Shown here: in pieces, positions 39,541 through 50,713 of the stretch
Layout of the letters: each line of letters starts with the position of its first letter
Position numbering within the stretch: position 1 is the stretch's first letter
The notes under the pieces: model-generated
Database searches by the model: none
Seen by the model: only the letters and a program-made list of their open reading frames with translations
Told to the model about the DNA's origin: nothing
Position numbers and translations under genes: made by a program
Source: an uncultured Ruminobacter sp.
GTDB taxonomy: Bacteria; Pseudomonadota; Gammaproteobacteria; Enterobacterales; Succinivibrionaceae
Direction: 5' to 3'
Length of the DNA stretch: 64,000 bases
NCBI GenBank assembly: GCA_902764345.1
Contig: CACWVT010000006.1
Span: 1 to 64,000 of the forward strand

Positions 39541-40056
39541 TTGAGTACGGTGTCAGAAAATCAGGTAACGGAAATTCTTAAGCTGTCGGCAGATCTTGGC
39601 AGGGTGCTGCAGCATTTGGGAATCAGCATGTGTACTGCTGAATCATGTACGGGCGGACTGATAAGCGCTTTTATCACGGACATAAGCGGTTCTTCAGAAT
39701 GGTTTGATCGGGCGTTTGTTACGTACACCAACGAAGCAAAGATGGAAATGCTCGGGGTTTCTTCCGATACGCTTGAACGGCACGGAGCAGTCAGCTCGCA
39801 GACCGTTGAGGAAATGGTTCGCGGAGCCGTTGAAAGATCTGCGGCAACGGTAGGTGTGGCTGTTTCCGGAATTGCCGGTCCTACCGGCGGAACGCCGGAA
39901 AAGCCGGTCGGAACGGTGTGGATGGCCTGGTGTTATCCGGACGGATATGTGGAGACGGAATGTCACCATTTTGACGGAAACCGTCAGGAGGTGAGACTTT
40001 GTACTGTTGCGGAGGCATTCAGAAGGCTTCTTGAAAAAATTTCCGCACATACGTAA
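39541..40056 (+). CDS. pncC: Nicotinamide-nucleotide amidase (CinA C-terminal family)
   Basis: 171 residues, TTG start at 39541 with a GAGG-like site upstream. MCTAESCTGGLISAFITDIS, VTYTNEAKMEMLGVSSDTLE, VSGIAGPTGGTPEKPVGTVW are the hallmarks of the stand-alone CinA C-terminal domain (E. coli YgaD/PncC). It deamidates NMN for pyridine-nucleotide recycling. It sits upstream of recA as in E. coli. Confidence 0.94.
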   Translation: MSTVSENQVTEILKLSADLGRVLQHLGISMCTAESCTGGLISAFITDISGSSEWFDRAFVTYTNEAKMEMLGVSSDTLERHGAVSSQTVEEMVRGAVERSAATVGVAVSGIAGPTGGTPEKPVGTVWMAWCYPDGYVETECHHFDGNRQEVRLCTVAEAFRRLLEKISAHT

Positions 40057-40263
40057 AACCAGAAAAAGACATTTTTAACTGAACTGATCTCAAAACGGAT
40101 AATCATTTTTTTAGGGAAATGGACTTTTTTGCAAATAGCAATAACAATAGAGCATCGTGGGGATGTATTACCGACAGATACGGAGGCTGATCCCCGGGAT
40201 AATTCCGCAGAACGGCGGGAAGAGATGATAAAATAAAAAATATACGCAAAACAAAAATAATTA

Positions 40264-40292
40264 TTGACATGTTTTGAGAGTAAAACTATACT
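40264..40292 (+). promoter_or_regulatory. recA promoter
   Basis: TTGACA, a 17-nt spacer and TATACT make an almost consensus sigma-70 promoter 54 bp before the recA ATG. No CTGT-N8-ACAG LexA box overlaps it or lies elsewhere in 40057-40346, which otherwise holds no gene. Confidence 0.8.
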
Positions 40293-40346
40293 TAATCCAT
40301 AGATTTTTTATATTGACGGTAATTTAGATACTAAGGCGGACTAACC

Positions 40347-41462
40347 ATGGCAGTAAGTAAGGCAGAACAGGATAATAAGCAGAAAGCGCTTCAGGCGGCT
40401 ATCGATCAGATTAACAAGCAGTTCGGTAAGGGCTCCATCATGCGTTTGGGGGACAACAAGCAGCTTGACATTGAGAGTATTCCTACAGGTTCATTATCAT
40501 TGGACATAGCTTTGGGAATAGGCGGACTTCCATGCGGCCGCATAGTTGAAATTTACGGTCCGGAAAGTTCAGGTAAAACCACTCTGACCCTCGAGCTTAT
40601 TGCTCAGGCTCAGAAAAAGGGCAAGAGCTGCGCATTTATCGATGCGGAACATGCACTGGATCCTGTTTATGCCGCAAAGCTTGGCGTAAACATCCAGAAT
40701 CTTTATGTTTCTCAGCCGGATAACGGTGAACAGGCTCTGGATATCTGTGATACCCTGGTCCGTTCAGGCGGTATTGATCTTATTATTATTGACTCCGTTG
40801 CTGCTCTGGTACCGAAGGCTGAAATTGACGGAGATATGGGGGATTCCCACATGGGTCTGCAGGCCAGACTCATGTCTCAGGCCCTGCGTAAGTTAACTGG
40901 CAGTATCAAGCAGGCGAACTGCATGTGCGTGTTCATCAATCAGCTGCGCATGAAGATTGGCGTAATGTTCGGTAACCCGGAAACCACTACCGGCGGTAAT
41001 GCGCTTAAGTACTATGCTTCCGTCCGTCTGGATATCCGCAAGGGGTCTCCAATAAAGGACGGTGAAGAAATCATCGGTAATGAAACCAGGGTGAAGGTAG
41101 TTAAGAACAAGGTGGCTCCTCCGTTCAAGACTGCTGATTTCCAGATTCTCTACGGTAAGGGAATCAGTATGGAAAGTGAAATTGTGGATCTTGGCGTAAA
41201 GACCGATATCATTGAAAAATCAGGTGCCTGGTTCTCCTATAACGGACAGAAGATTGGCCAGGGCAAGAATAATGTGATTAAGTACCTTGAGTCAAACAAT
41301 GACGTAAAGGAAGAAATGATTGCAAGAATCAGAGAGTATTACAAGAATCATAATGATTTCTCCATAAGTGCCGAAGCTGAATCAGCAGATGAGTCTGATG
41401 CGGTGGACGGCATTGATCTTCCTCCTGAACTTGAGGTTGCCGAAATACCTGAAGACCTGTAA
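40347..41462 (+). CDS. recA: Recombinase RecA
   Basis: 371 residues. Forms nucleoprotein filaments for homologous recombination and SOS signalling. Walker [21 protein letters not shown] near residue 70, [20 protein letters not shown] (loop L2), [15 protein letters not shown] and the acidic C-terminal tail are all present. It has its own near-consensus promoter and a terminator, followed by recX. Confidence 0.99.
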   Translation: MAVSKAEQDNKQKALQAAIDQINKQFGKGSIMRLGDNKQLDIESIPTGSLSLDIALGIGGLPCGRIVEIYGPESSGKTTLTLELIAQAQKKGKSCAFIDAEHALDPVYAAKLGVNIQNLYVSQPDNGEQALDICDTLVRSGGIDLIIIDSVAALVPKAEIDGDMGDSHMGLQARLMSQALRKLTGSIKQANCMCVFINQLRMKIGVMFGNPETTTGGNALKYYASVRLDIRKGSPIKDGEEIIGNETRVKVVKNKVAPPFKTADFQILYGKGISMESEIVDLGVKTDIIEKSGAWFSYNGQKIGQGKNNVIKYLESNNDVKEEMIARIREYYKNHNDFSISAEAESADESDAVDGIDLPPELEVAEIPEDL

Positions 41463-41478
41463 TTCAGAACAGACATGA

Positions 41479-41518
41479 GCCCCGACTGATCGTGATTCAG
41501 GCGGGGCGATTTGTTTTT
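41479..41518 (+). terminator. recA terminator
   Basis: GCCCCG and CGGGGC around a 16-nt loop, then GATTTGTTTTT. It lies between recA and recX, as in E. coli, and would let only read-through reach recX. Confidence 0.8.
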
Positions 41519-41530
41519 AAAGGATTGATT

Positions 41531-42004
41531 ATGACAGACAGTTCACTGGAAAAAGCGTTCGGTTATGCCGTCAGGCTTCTGACTAAAAAGGATTATTCCG
41601 CTTACGAGCTTTCGGTAAAACTGCGCTCCCGCTGTAGGGATGAGGATGAAGTCAACGCCGTCATTGAGAGACTTCAGGAACTTAGATATCAGAGTGACGC
41701 CAGATGTGCCGACATGCTTGTGCGTCATTATGTCGGAAACGGCTACGGCAGACTCAGGATTTTTTATGAGGCGAAAATGAAGGGACTTTCCAGAGAGCTC
41801 ATTACATCCTGCCTTGATGAGGTTGGCGCTGATTGGAACGGACTTGCAAGAGATGTACTGCTTCGCAGGTATGAACATCCGGAAAGTCTTGAATACAAGG
41901 AAAGACTTAAGGCCGTTGCTTTTCTCGTAAGAAGGGGGTTCAGCCAGGGGGAGGCGGTTGCCGGTCTTAAACAGGCTGTTTCGGAAAGTCTCAGGAACCG
42001 ATAA
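41531..42004 (+). CDS. recX: Regulatory protein RecX
   Basis: 157 residues from ATG 41531. AFGYAVRLLTKKDYSAYELS, AVIERLQELRYQSDARCADM and GYGRLRIFYEAKMKGLSREL are the three-helix repeats of RecX, which caps and inhibits RecA filaments. The preceding in-frame codons include the recA terminator and are not coding. Expression probably depends on read-through of that terminator. Confidence 0.93.
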   Translation: MTDSSLEKAFGYAVRLLTKKDYSAYELSVKLRSRCRDEDEVNAVIERLQELRYQSDARCADMLVRHYVGNGYGRLRIFYEAKMKGLSRELITSCLDEVGADWNGLARDVLLRRYEHPESLEYKERLKAVAFLVRRGFSQGEAVAGLKQAVSESLRNR

Positions 42005-42178
42005 TTGTCCGGTGCGGAAAGTGCTGCAGACCGCACGGATATTCATATACTGAAAAACTTCACATCCGCACGGTAAAAGTTTTTGTAGTTCTATTAGCCA
42101 AAATACGGAAAAAAATATATAATCTACGCAAACTAAATATTTAGTATTTTTATCACGAAAAATCAATAAAGGCTTAAT

Positions 42179-44809
42179 ATGTACATGACAACCTCAGAGA
42201 TTCGCAAGGCGTTTCTCGAATATTTCCATTCGCATGGTCATGAGGTGGTAAGTTCAAGCTCTTTAGTACCTCATAACGATCCTACGCTGTTATTTACCAA
42301 TGCCGGTATGAATCAGTTCAAGGATGTTTTCCTGGGTAAAGAGCTTAGAAGTTATTCCCGCGCTACTACTGCTCAAAGATGTGTTCGTGCAGGCGGTAAG
42401 CATAACGACTTGGACAATGTCGGTTATACTGCCCGTCATCATACATTCTTTGAAATGTTGGGAAACTTCAGCTTCGGTGATTATTTCAAGAAGGATGCCA
42501 TCCATTTTGCTTGGGGCTTCCTTACCGGAGTATTAAAGCTTCCTGCTGAAAAGTTAACCGTAACCGTTTATCAGACAGATGACGAAGCTTACGATATCTG
42601 GAACAAGGAAATCGGTGTTCCTGCAGAACGCATCGTAAGAATCGGTGATAACAAGGGAGCTCCATATGCTTCAGATAATTTCTGGCAGATGGGTGATACC
42701 GGTCCTTGCGGTCCTTGCTCCGAAATTTTCTACGACCACGGTGCAGACATCTGGGGCGGCCCTCCGGGATCCCCTGAAGAAGACGGTGACAGATTCATTG
42801 AGGTCTGGAATATCGTATTCATGCAGTACAACCGTACCATTGACGGAGAATTCCATAAGCTTCCTCGTCCTTCCGTAGATACAGGTATGGGGCTTGAACG
42901 TATTGCTGCGGTAATGCAGGGTGTTCATTCAAACTACGAAATCGACCTGTTCAAGGATCTTATTGAAAACACCGCCAGGGTTTTATCAGTAACCGACCTT
43001 ACCAATAAGTCACTTCGCGTTATTGCCGACCATATCCGTTCATGTTCATTCCTTATTGCTGACGGAGTGCTTCCTTCAAACGAAGGCAGAGGATACGTGT
43101 TAAGACGTATTATCAGACGTGCGGTCAGACACGGCCGTCTGCTGGGTGCCAAGGAAGTGTTTTTCTATAAGCTTGTTGCCCCACTGGCTGAGCTTATGGG
43201 GGATGCTTATCCGGAACTCAGAGCCCATAAGGATCTGATTGAAAAGACCCTTAAGAAGGAAGAAGAACAGTTCATAAGAACTCTTGACAGAGGTCTTACC
43301 CTGTTGAATGAACAGCTCGAGGCTCTCGGTGAAGGAAGAACAATTCCTGGTGATGTGGTATTCAAGCTTTACGATACCTACGGCTTCCCAGTTGACCTTA
43401 CCGCTGACGTGGTAAGAGATGCCGGTTACGTAATTGATCTTGAAGGCTTCAACAGCGAAATGGACAAGCAGCGCGCTCGTGCCAAGGAAGCCAGCTCATT
43501 TGAGGTTGACTACAACTCTCAGTTGAAGATTCAGAGTACTACTGAATTTGTCGGTTATACCAGACTGACTGAAGAAACTGAAATCGAGACCATTTTTAAG
43601 GGAGTTGAAGAGGCTGAAGCCCTTTCAACCGACGAGCAGGGGGTAATTGTTCTCAAGTCAAGTCCGTTCTATGCGGAATGCGGCGGTCAGGCCGGTGATA
43701 TCGGCGTGATTAAGGCTGATGACAATTTCATTTTCAGGGTAAGCGATACCAAGAAGGCCGGTAATGCAATTATTCACATCGGTAAGGTGGAACTCGGTTC
43801 TTTTGTACCTGGTATGAAGGTTGTTGCCGAAGTTGATGCCGCAAACAGAAAACTGACCTGTGCCCATCACAGTGCCACCCATCTGCTTCAGGCTGCATTA
43901 CGTCAGGTTGTCGGTACTCATGTTAACCAGAAGGGGTCTTCAGTTAATGCCGAACGTCTCCGTTTTGACTTCTCACACAATGAGCCTTTAACCGAGGAAC
44001 AGATTGCGGAAGTTGAAGTTCTGGTGAACCGCGCAATTGCCGATAACCTTGATGTTTCAACCAGTATTATGGATCTGGAAGAGGCTAAGAAGACCGGCGC
44101 AATGGCTCTGTTCGGTGAAAAGTACGAGCAGAAGGTTCGCGTGGTATCCATGGGTGATTTCTCATGTGAACTGTGCGGCGGTACGCACGTAAACAGAACA
44201 GGTGACATCGGATTCTTCAAGATTCTTTCTGACAGCGGTATTGCCGCCGGCGTAAGAAGAATTGAGGCTGTTACCAATCTTGCTGCGTTAAGCTATGTTC
44301 AGAAGCTCAACAACGAGTTAAGAAGAAGTGCGGAACTCTTAAAGAGCGAAGCCTTCGGTCTTACCGAAAAGGTTAAGGTAACTCTCGATCACGTTCGTGA
44401 AATTGAACACGAGAACTCAGCACTCAAGGAAAAGCTTGCTCTGTCTGCAGTATCCGATCTTATGAATTCAGTTACTGAAATCAACGGAGTAAAGACACTG
44501 ATTGCTACCTTTGACGGTGTTGAAGTCAAGGAAATGAGAACCACTCTCGACGATCTCAAGAACAGACTCAAGAGTGCGGTTATCGTTCTTGCCTCAGTTG
44601 TTGACGGCAGGGTATTCCTGATTTCCGGTGTTACCAAGGATCTTACTTCAAGAGTTAAGGCGGGTGATCTGGTTAACCATGTTGCCAGTCAGATTGACGG
44701 TAAGGGTGGCGGACGTCCTGACATGGCTCAGGGTGGCGGTACCAATGTTGCCAGTCTGCCAAAGGCCATGGAAAGCGTAGCTCTCTGGCTTGAAGAAAGA
44801 TTAGGCTGA
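42179..44809 (+). CDS. alaS: Alanine--tRNA ligase
   Basis: 876 residues. Charges tRNA-Ala and edits mischarged Ser/Gly. The class II core has [17 protein letters not shown] and [14 protein letters not shown]. The editing domain has [20 protein letters not shown] and [16 protein letters not shown] (zinc ligands). The C-Ala domain is glycine-rich ([15 protein letters not shown]). ATG at 42179 or 42185 could be used. Full length, in the recA-recX-alaS-csrA order. Confidence 0.98.
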   Translation: MYMTTSEIRKAFLEYFHSHGHEVVSSSSLVPHNDPTLLFTNAGMNQFKDVFLGKELRSYSRATTAQRCVRAGGKHNDLDNVGYTARHHTFFEMLGNFSFGDYFKKDAIHFAWGFLTGVLKLPAEKLTVTVYQTDDEAYDIWNKEIGVPAERIVRIGDNKGAPYASDNFWQMGDTGPCGPCSEIFYDHGADIWGGPPGSPEEDGDRFIEVWNIVFMQYNRTIDGEFHKLPRPSVDTGMGLERIAAVMQGVHSNYEIDLFKDLIENTARVLSVTDLTNKSLRVIADHIRSCSFLIADGVLPSNEGRGYVLRRIIRRAVRHGRLLGAKEVFFYKLVAPLAELMGDAYPELRAHKDLIEKTLKKEEEQFIRTLDRGLTLLNEQLEALGEGRTIPGDVVFKLYDTYGFPVDLTADVVRDAGYVIDLEGFNSEMDKQRARAKEASSFEVDYNSQLKIQSTTEFVGYTRLTEETEIETIFKGVEEAEALSTDEQGVIVLKSSPFYAECGGQAGDIGVIKADDNFIFRVSDTKKAGNAIIHIGKVELGSFVPGMKVVAEVDAANRKLTCAHHSATHLLQAALRQVVGTHVNQKGSSVNAERLRFDFSHNEPLTEEQIAEVEVLVNRAIADNLDVSTSIMDLEEAKKTGAMALFGEKYEQKVRVVSMGDFSCELCGGTHVNRTGDIGFFKILSDSGIAAGVRRIEAVTNLAALSYVQKLNNELRRSAELLKSEAFGLTEKVKVTLDHVREIEHENSALKEKLALSAVSDLMNSVTEINGVKTLIATFDGVEVKEMRTTLDDLKNRLKSAVIVLASVVDGRVFLISGVTKDLTSRVKAGDLVNHVASQIDGKGGGRPDMAQGGGTNVASLPKAMESVALWLEERLG

Positions 44810-44838
44810 TTATTTATTTAATAAGCAACAAAAATAAA

Positions 44839-44872
44839 AAAGAGTTCTATTTTCAAGTGGAACTCTTTTTTT
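44839..44872 (+). terminator. alaS terminator
   Basis: AGAGTTC and GAACTCT with a 12-nt loop, flanked by A-run and TTTTTTT, 30 bp after the alaS stop. Confidence 0.88.
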
Positions 44873-44958
44873 ATGGATAAATAATCACAGGTAATATAGA
44901 ATATAAGATGTAAGGTGAGATATTTCAGTCAAGCTATCATGATGTAAGCGAGAGAACA

Positions 44959-45165
44959 ATGCTAATTTTAACAAGACGTTTAGGTGAAGCTATAACAATC
45001 GGTAAAGATGTTAAACTTACCGTATTAAGCATTAAGGGTAACCAGGTTCGTATCGGCGTTGATGCACCAAAGGAAGTGAGCATTCAGCGTTCTGAGCTGA
45101 TCGAAAAGAAGGATTCTGAAGAATCTTCAGATAAGGCTGAAGTTCGTAAATCAGCAGATAAGTAG
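44959..45165 (+). CDS. csrA: Carbon storage regulator CsrA
   Basis: 68 residues. [20 protein letters not shown] and [20 protein letters not shown] match CsrA/RsmA, a dimer that binds GGA-containing hairpins in mRNAs. The C-terminal tail ([20 protein letters not shown]) is charged and slightly longer than in E. coli (61 residues). Position after alaS is conserved in gammaproteobacteria. Confidence 0.97.
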   Translation: MLILTRRLGEAITIGKDVKLTVLSIKGNQVRIGVDAPKEVSIQRSELIEKKDSEESSDKAEVRKSADK

Positions 45166-45591
45166 GTTTCATTTCCAACGATATCATTTCAAAGATATGT
45201 GATGTTACGGAACATCCATAGCATCCGTATTTTATTATAATTTCCATTTTCATCTGACGCTTCCCGTCTTTTCAGTTACATGATTCAAGTGAACAGTTTA
45301 CAGTGTTCGTTCCCTAATTCCGGTATTTGTGTTTTTACCGTTACTCCGGGGTGATTCCCAAAGTAAGTTCGTGTTCCGGACATCTGACCGTTTTCAGTAA
45401 GAATTTGCGGTTGTATGATGCGGAAGGGTGTTGTTTCCCAGGAATTCATCAGTTTCCCCACGGTCGGATTTACGTATGTTCCTGTTGTGCCTCCGGTATA
45501 TTAAAAAAGCGGAACAATCCGTTAAATTGTTTAAAAAACTTGCAAACGGACATAATAATTCAAAAAAATCAGTTTTTTTAAACCTAACCGC
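45166..45591. other. Intergenic region between csrA and the tRNA genes
   Basis: About 430 bases with no gene I can support. In E. coli this is a site of regulation around csrA and the tRNA-Ser/Arg cluster. No terminator with a good stem and T-run is evident right after csrA. Confidence 0.4.
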
Positions 45592-45619
45592 TTGACAATA
45601 TCTGTGAACATTGTAAAAT
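45592..45619 (+). promoter_or_regulatory. tRNA operon promoter
   Basis: TTGACA, 16-nt spacer, TAAAAT, then a GC-rich discriminator (ACGCCC), 22 bp before tRNA-Ser. A GC discriminator is typical of stringently controlled stable-RNA promoters, fitting repression by the ppGpp made by RelA. Confidence 0.75.
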
Positions 45620-45641
45620 TACGCCCACAAAGAAACTTGAT

Positions 45642-45732
45642 GGTGAGATGACCGAGAGGCCGAAGGTACTCCCCTGCTAAGGGAGCATACCCCAAAAGGG
45701 TATCGAGGGTTCGAATCCCTCTCTCACCGCCA
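45642..45732 (+). tRNA. tRNA-Ser(GCT)
   Basis: 91 nt including encoded CCA. The acceptor GGTGAGA pairs with TCTCACC; the anticodon is GCT; a long variable arm (ATACCCCAAAAGGGTAT) is typical of serine tRNAs; the T-loop is GTTCGAATC. Confidence 0.97.
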
Positions 45733-45756
45733 GGTTTGACATAGTTTTTAAATAGG

Positions 45757-45833
45757 GCACCCTTAGCTCAGCTGGATAGAGTACTCGGCTACGAACCGAG
45801 CGGTCGAAGGTTCGAATCCTTCAGGGTGCGCCA
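45757..45833 (+). tRNA. tRNA-Arg(ACG), copy 1
   Basis: 77 nt with encoded CCA. The acceptor GCACCCT pairs with AGGGTGC; anticodon loop CTACGAA gives ACG (read as ICG after deamination); T-loop GTTCGAATC. Matches the Ser-Arg tRNA cluster downstream of csrA in E. coli. Confidence 0.97.
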
Positions 45834-45851
45834 TTTAAAATTCGATTGTGA

Positions 45852-45928
45852 GCACCCTTAGCTCAGCTGGATAGAGTACTCGGCTACGAACCGAGCGGTC
45901 GAAGGTTCGAATCCTTCAGGGTGCGCCA
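45852..45928 (+). tRNA. tRNA-Arg(ACG), copy 2
   Basis: Identical in sequence to copy 1, 18 bp downstream, with CCA encoded. A tandem duplication within one transcription unit, raising the dose of the main CGN-decoding tRNA. Confidence 0.97.
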
Positions 45929-46119
45929 TCTGATCTTCCTTACTTCCAACTTCCCTTCAAACGTTTTTGTTCCTGTATCATCGTTGTCTGAACGGTTCTG
46001 TTGTTATCCCTGTGCCTCCGTTAATGTTGCTGACATATTAGCATGATGCCTGCATATTTTGACTTGATTCTGTAAATTCTGAAGGCAAGTGGTATATAAT
46101 ACAATGAATTTTTTGTTAT

Positions 46120-47601
46120 ATGTTTTTGAATGGGACACAGCCAATGCCGCTTACTCCGACTTCTCCTGAATGGGATAAGGTTTCGGGAAACAATTCCATA
46201 AGTGACGGAAGGGTTAACCGCAATCCAAATGAACCGCTGGGAATGCCTCATGATTTTGAAGCTGAACAGGCCGTTCTCGGTTCGCTGCTGCTTACCCCGA
46301 ATAAGCTGGAGCTGGTGAATCAGAAGATTTCCGTTGATGATTTCTTCAGTGAAAATCACAGACTGATTTACAGTGCGATACAGAGACTGTCAGTGGCCGA
46401 CAAGTCCATAGACATAATCAATCTGGCAGGTGAATTAAAGCAGTGCGGTCAGTTGGAAAAGGTTGGCGGACAGGCATATCTTCTTTCTCTGCAGAGCAAG
46501 CCTCCCGTATCGGTAGATATCCTGAGTTACACGACCATAGTAAGCGAAAGGTCTCAGGCAAGAAAAATTCTTAACCTCATCGGTTCCGTAGAAAGAAAGC
46601 TTTATGTGCCTAACGGTGAGTCCGTTTCCTCAATAAGAGATGATTTGGAAAACAGTATCATCAAGCTGGGGGAAGAGAATTCCGGTATTGATGAGAATAC
46701 GCCGAAGGACATTAAATCCGTAATTTTTGATGTCGTAAATGACATCAGGGAAAACAATAATAAGAACATTGAGGTAACAGGCGTTACCACGGGCTATGTG
46801 GAGCTGGACCGCATGACTGCGGGGCTTCACGGTGGCGAGCTGATTATTGTGGGCGCCAGACCGGCGATGGGTAAAACCACCTTCGGCATGAATCTGGTGG
46901 AAAACATGGCATTCAAGTCGGATCCGGGAATTAAACCGGTACTCGTATTTTCCATTGAAATGAATGCCAAGGAGATTGTCACCAGACTTATAGCGTCCAT
47001 GGCTCACATTGAAATGGACAAATTAAAGAAATACCGTCTTGATGAAACGGATTTGAAGAACATGCTGACCGTGGCTACCAAGGTTAACAACTACAAGTAT
47101 CCGCCGATATTCATCTGTGACGGACAGGTAAGCGCTCAGGAGATAAGATCCATAACCAAGAGACTAAGCCGAGAATATAACGGCCTTGGCGCGGTCATGG
47201 TGGATTACCTGCAGCGTATCAATTTCCCTAATGACGGCAGAGCCAGACATGAACAGATAGGTGAGGCTTCATGGATTCTCAAGTCTCTGGCGAAGGAATT
47301 GCAGATTCCGGTAATTGCCCTGGCACAGGTAGGGCGTGACATTGAAAAGGGACGTAAGGATAAGAGACCTATGAATGCCGACCTACGCGAATCCGGTTCC
47401 ATCGAACAGGATGCTGACGTAATTATGTTCGTGCATCGAGAAGAGGCATATCAGAGAGACAATCCTGATTTAAAGGGTAAGGCCGAAATAATAATAGGTA
47501 AACAGAGAAACGGTCCTACCGGCATCGTTGACATGTTTTTCCAGGGGAATTACGCAAGATTTACTGAAACGTCACAAGCAAATATTGAACAGACAGTGTA
47601 A
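46120..47601 (+). CDS. dnaB: Replicative DNA helicase DnaB
   Basis: 493 residues. The ring helicase of the chromosome. The N-terminal domain starts at HDFEAEQAVLGSLLLTPNKL; a ~40-residue polar leader precedes it. The RecA-like core has Walker A VGARPAMGKTTFGMNL near residue 245, VLVFSIEMNAKEIVTRLIAS and GAVMVDYLQRI as Walker B, and DLRESGSIEQDADVIMFVHR. No good ribosome site is visible for ATG 46120 or the next ATG at 46144, so the exact start is uncertain. alr follows by 58 bp, as dnaB-alr in E. coli. Confidence 0.97.
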   Translation: MFLNGTQPMPLTPTSPEWDKVSGNNSISDGRVNRNPNEPLGMPHDFEAEQAVLGSLLLTPNKLELVNQKISVDDFFSENHRLIYSAIQRLSVADKSIDIINLAGELKQCGQLEKVGGQAYLLSLQSKPPVSVDILSYTTIVSERSQARKILNLIGSVERKLYVPNGESVSSIRDDLENSIIKLGEENSGIDENTPKDIKSVIFDVVNDIRENNNKNIEVTGVTTGYVELDRMTAGLHGGELIIVGARPAMGKTTFGMNLVENMAFKSDPGIKPVLVFSIEMNAKEIVTRLIASMAHIEMDKLKKYRLDETDLKNMLTVATKVNNYKYPPIFICDGQVSAQEIRSITKRLSREYNGLGAVMVDYLQRINFPNDGRARHEQIGEASWILKSLAKELQIPVIALAQVGRDIEKGRKDKRPMNADLRESGSIEQDADVIMFVHREEAYQRDNPDLKGKAEIIIGKQRNGPTGIVDMFFQGNYARFTETSQANIEQTV

Positions 47602-47659
47602 TCGGCGGTTATGACGTAATCAGGTAGGTTTTTAATAATAAATATAAATAGGATTAGTG

Positions 47660-48751
47660 ATGAAAACCGTGCAGGCTCAGATCGATCTGAGTGCTTTGAG
47701 ACATAACGTAAATCTGATTAGGCAGAAGTTGCCTGAAAGTAAAGTATACAGCGTGCTTAAGGCTGATGCGTACGGACACGGCAGTGTCCGTTGTGCAAAG
47801 GCATTAAATGATACCGTTTACGGTTTTGCCGTAGCCAGAATAGAAGAGGCCATAGAACTGAGGGATGCCGGCATAACAAAGCCGATACTGATGCTCGGCG
47901 GTTTTTTCAGGGAAGATGACCTTAATCTCATAGAACGTTATGCTCTGGAGTTTACCGTTCATTCTCAGTGGCAGATAGATGCCCTCAGAACCTATTCTTC
48001 CGATAACTGCTTTACCGTATGGCTGCAGGTTAACGTGGGAATGCAGCGTCTTGGATTTAACGGGGATGAGCTTGATTCCGCAGCTGCAGGTCTTGCATCC
48101 TGTGCCAGCGTCAGAAAGCCTGTCGGCATTATTTCTCATCTGAGCTGTGCCGATGATGACAGTCTTAAAGATTATAATGAGCTTCAGCTTGCCGAATGGA
48201 AAAGAATGACCGATGGGTGGAACGGACCTAAGTGTCTGTCTAATTCAGCGGCATGTGCCTATTTCCCGGAGAAATCAACCGAATTCGTGAGACCCGGAAT
48301 TACCCAGTACGGGATTTCACCGACCCTGGGGAAAACCGGAAAGGACATGGGACTCCGTCCCGTTATGAAGCTGTCATCGGAAATAATTGCCATCAGGGAT
48401 CTTAAGCCCGGAGATGTTGTCGGATACGGTGCATCGTGGGTGTGTGAAAAACCTACCAGACTGGCCATTGTCGCCGTGGGTTATGCAGACGGATATCCGA
48501 GAGCGGTTCCAAGCGGTACTCCGGTTGAAATAAACGGCAGGTTAGCTAAAACTGCAGGTCATGTATGCATGGACATGATGTTTGTTGATCTTGGTGCCGG
48601 TGCCGTGGATAAAATAGGTGACAGGGTTTACCTCTGGGGAACCGACAGTGTGTCTGTTGAGTGTGTTGCGGAGTCGGTAAACACCATTCCGTACGAACTG
48701 GTGTGCCATCTGTCTGACAGGGTTGAGTTTGTTTATACTGATGACAGATAA
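47660..48751 (+). CDS. alr: Alanine racemase
   Basis: 363 residues from ATG 47660 (AGGA upstream). PLP-binding Lys in VLKADAYGHGSVRCAKALND near residue 36, the second catalytic Tyr region VGYGASWVCEKPTRLAIVAV, and the C-terminal VCMDMMFVDLG block identify the biosynthetic enzyme. Supplies D-alanine for peptidoglycan. Ends in a bidirectional terminator shared with convergent 48910-49338 region. Confidence 0.96.
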   Translation: MKTVQAQIDLSALRHNVNLIRQKLPESKVYSVLKADAYGHGSVRCAKALNDTVYGFAVARIEEAIELRDAGITKPILMLGGFFREDDLNLIERYALEFTVHSQWQIDALRTYSSDNCFTVWLQVNVGMQRLGFNGDELDSAAAGLASCASVRKPVGIISHLSCADDDSLKDYNELQLAEWKRMTDGWNGPKCLSNSAACAYFPEKSTEFVRPGITQYGISPTLGKTGKDMGLRPVMKLSSEIIAIRDLKPGDVVGYGASWVCEKPTRLAIVAVGYADGYPRAVPSGTPVEINGRLAKTAGHVCMDMMFVDLGAGAVDKIGDRVYLWGTDSVSVECVAESVNTIPYELVCHLSDRVEFVYTDDR

Positions 48752-48771
48752 ACGCAAAGATGAATAATCCG

Positions 48772-48807
48772 AAAACCCCGGTGACTATCAGTGTCACCGG
48801 GGTTTTG
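48772..48807. terminator. alr terminator
   Basis: AAAACCCCGGTGAC and GTGTCACCGGGGTTTT form a long stem with a 5-nt loop and T/A runs on both sides. Confidence 0.88.
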
Positions 48808-48841
48808 ATATGAATTAAATGATTTTCATGAGACGTCAGAC

Positions 48842-48886
48842 AAAATAAAAGAAACCGGCGGTTAAATGATAACCGGACCGGTTTCC
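48842..48886 (-). terminator. Terminator of the 48910-49338 gene
   Basis: GAAACCGG and CCGGTTTC with an inner CGGTT/AACCG arm; on the minus strand TTTTATTTTG follows. Confidence 0.75.
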
Positions 48887-48909
48887 TGAATATTTATGTT
48901 TAGGAACTA

Positions 48910-49338
48910 CTAGAAGTTGAACTGATCCTTTTCGTATTTCTTGGAGAGCCTGATGTCGTCTCCAAGCTGTTCAATCAGGGTTTCAAGTTCGGCTTCCGCT
49001 TCATCAAGCTTGATTTCCAGATTATCAAGGGCAATGAGTTCTTCTTCGCATTCATTGCTTTGTTCACCCTTTTCGTGGCATACCAGATCAGAACGGGTCT
49101 TCTGGGCATCAAACTTTTCCTGTGCGAAGCGTAAAGGAAGGTCGTGAGGCTTTTTGAAGCTTACGCCTGCTGAATCAACGTTAACATAGAGCCACGGATG
49201 ACCCCAGTCCCATACCGGGAATATGAATTCCACTGCGTTGTTTTCGGCAGTATACAGTGATGTGTTGCTGTTGATTTTGCCTAACAGGGCAACAAAAATA
49301 ACTGTGATGATACCGTAAAGAAGAACTTTATAAAACAT
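48910..49338 (-). CDS. Hypothetical membrane-anchored protein
   Basis: 142 residues, family not recognised. One N-terminal membrane segment (VLLYGIITVIFVALLG) is followed by an outside domain with an aromatic patch (FIFPVWDWGHPWLYVNVDSA) and a C-terminal acidic coiled coil (NLEIKLDEAEAELETLIEQL). Two cysteines (LVCHEKGEQSNECEEE) could form a disulphide in the periplasm. Monocistronic between alr and nadC, with its own terminator. Confidence 0.75.
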   Translation of the reverse strand: MFYKVLLYGIITVIFVALLGKINSNTSLYTAENNAVEFIFPVWDWGHPWLYVNVDSAGVSFKKPHDLPLRFAQEKFDAQKTRSDLVCHEKGEQSNECEEELIALDNLEIKLDEAEAELETLIEQLGDDIRLSKKYEKDQFNF

Positions 49339-49486
49339 ATTACCACTCTCTTACAATTTGCAGATAATTTTTACAGTCTGATAACATTATACTAAAAAAA
49401 TATGTCTATCGTACAGTTTTACAATAAATATATAAATTTCTTTGTTCTTGGCAATGATTATCTGAATTAAGTAAGAATATGTACGC

Positions 49487-49517
49487 AAAAAAAGATGAGA
49501 ACCTGAAGGTTCTCATC
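49487..49517 (-). terminator. nadC terminator
   Basis: GATGAGAACC and GGTTCTCATC with a 4-nt loop; seven T follow on the minus strand, 41 bp beyond the nadC stop. Confidence 0.88.
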
Positions 49518-49558
49518 CCTGATAATGTGTTTAACGTGTTGTTTTCAGACGGTAAATC

Positions 49559-50713
<1,155 letters not shown>

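Noticed and set aside
45327..45581. 84-residue frame between csrA and the tRNAs
   Set aside because: Composition and lack of a ribosome site suggest chance; the region is normally noncoding here.
45757..45928. tRNA-Arg pair as an island attachment site
   Set aside because: The identical tRNAs are a normal tandem duplication within a tRNA operon; flanking genes (csrA, dnaB) are native and no integrase is near.
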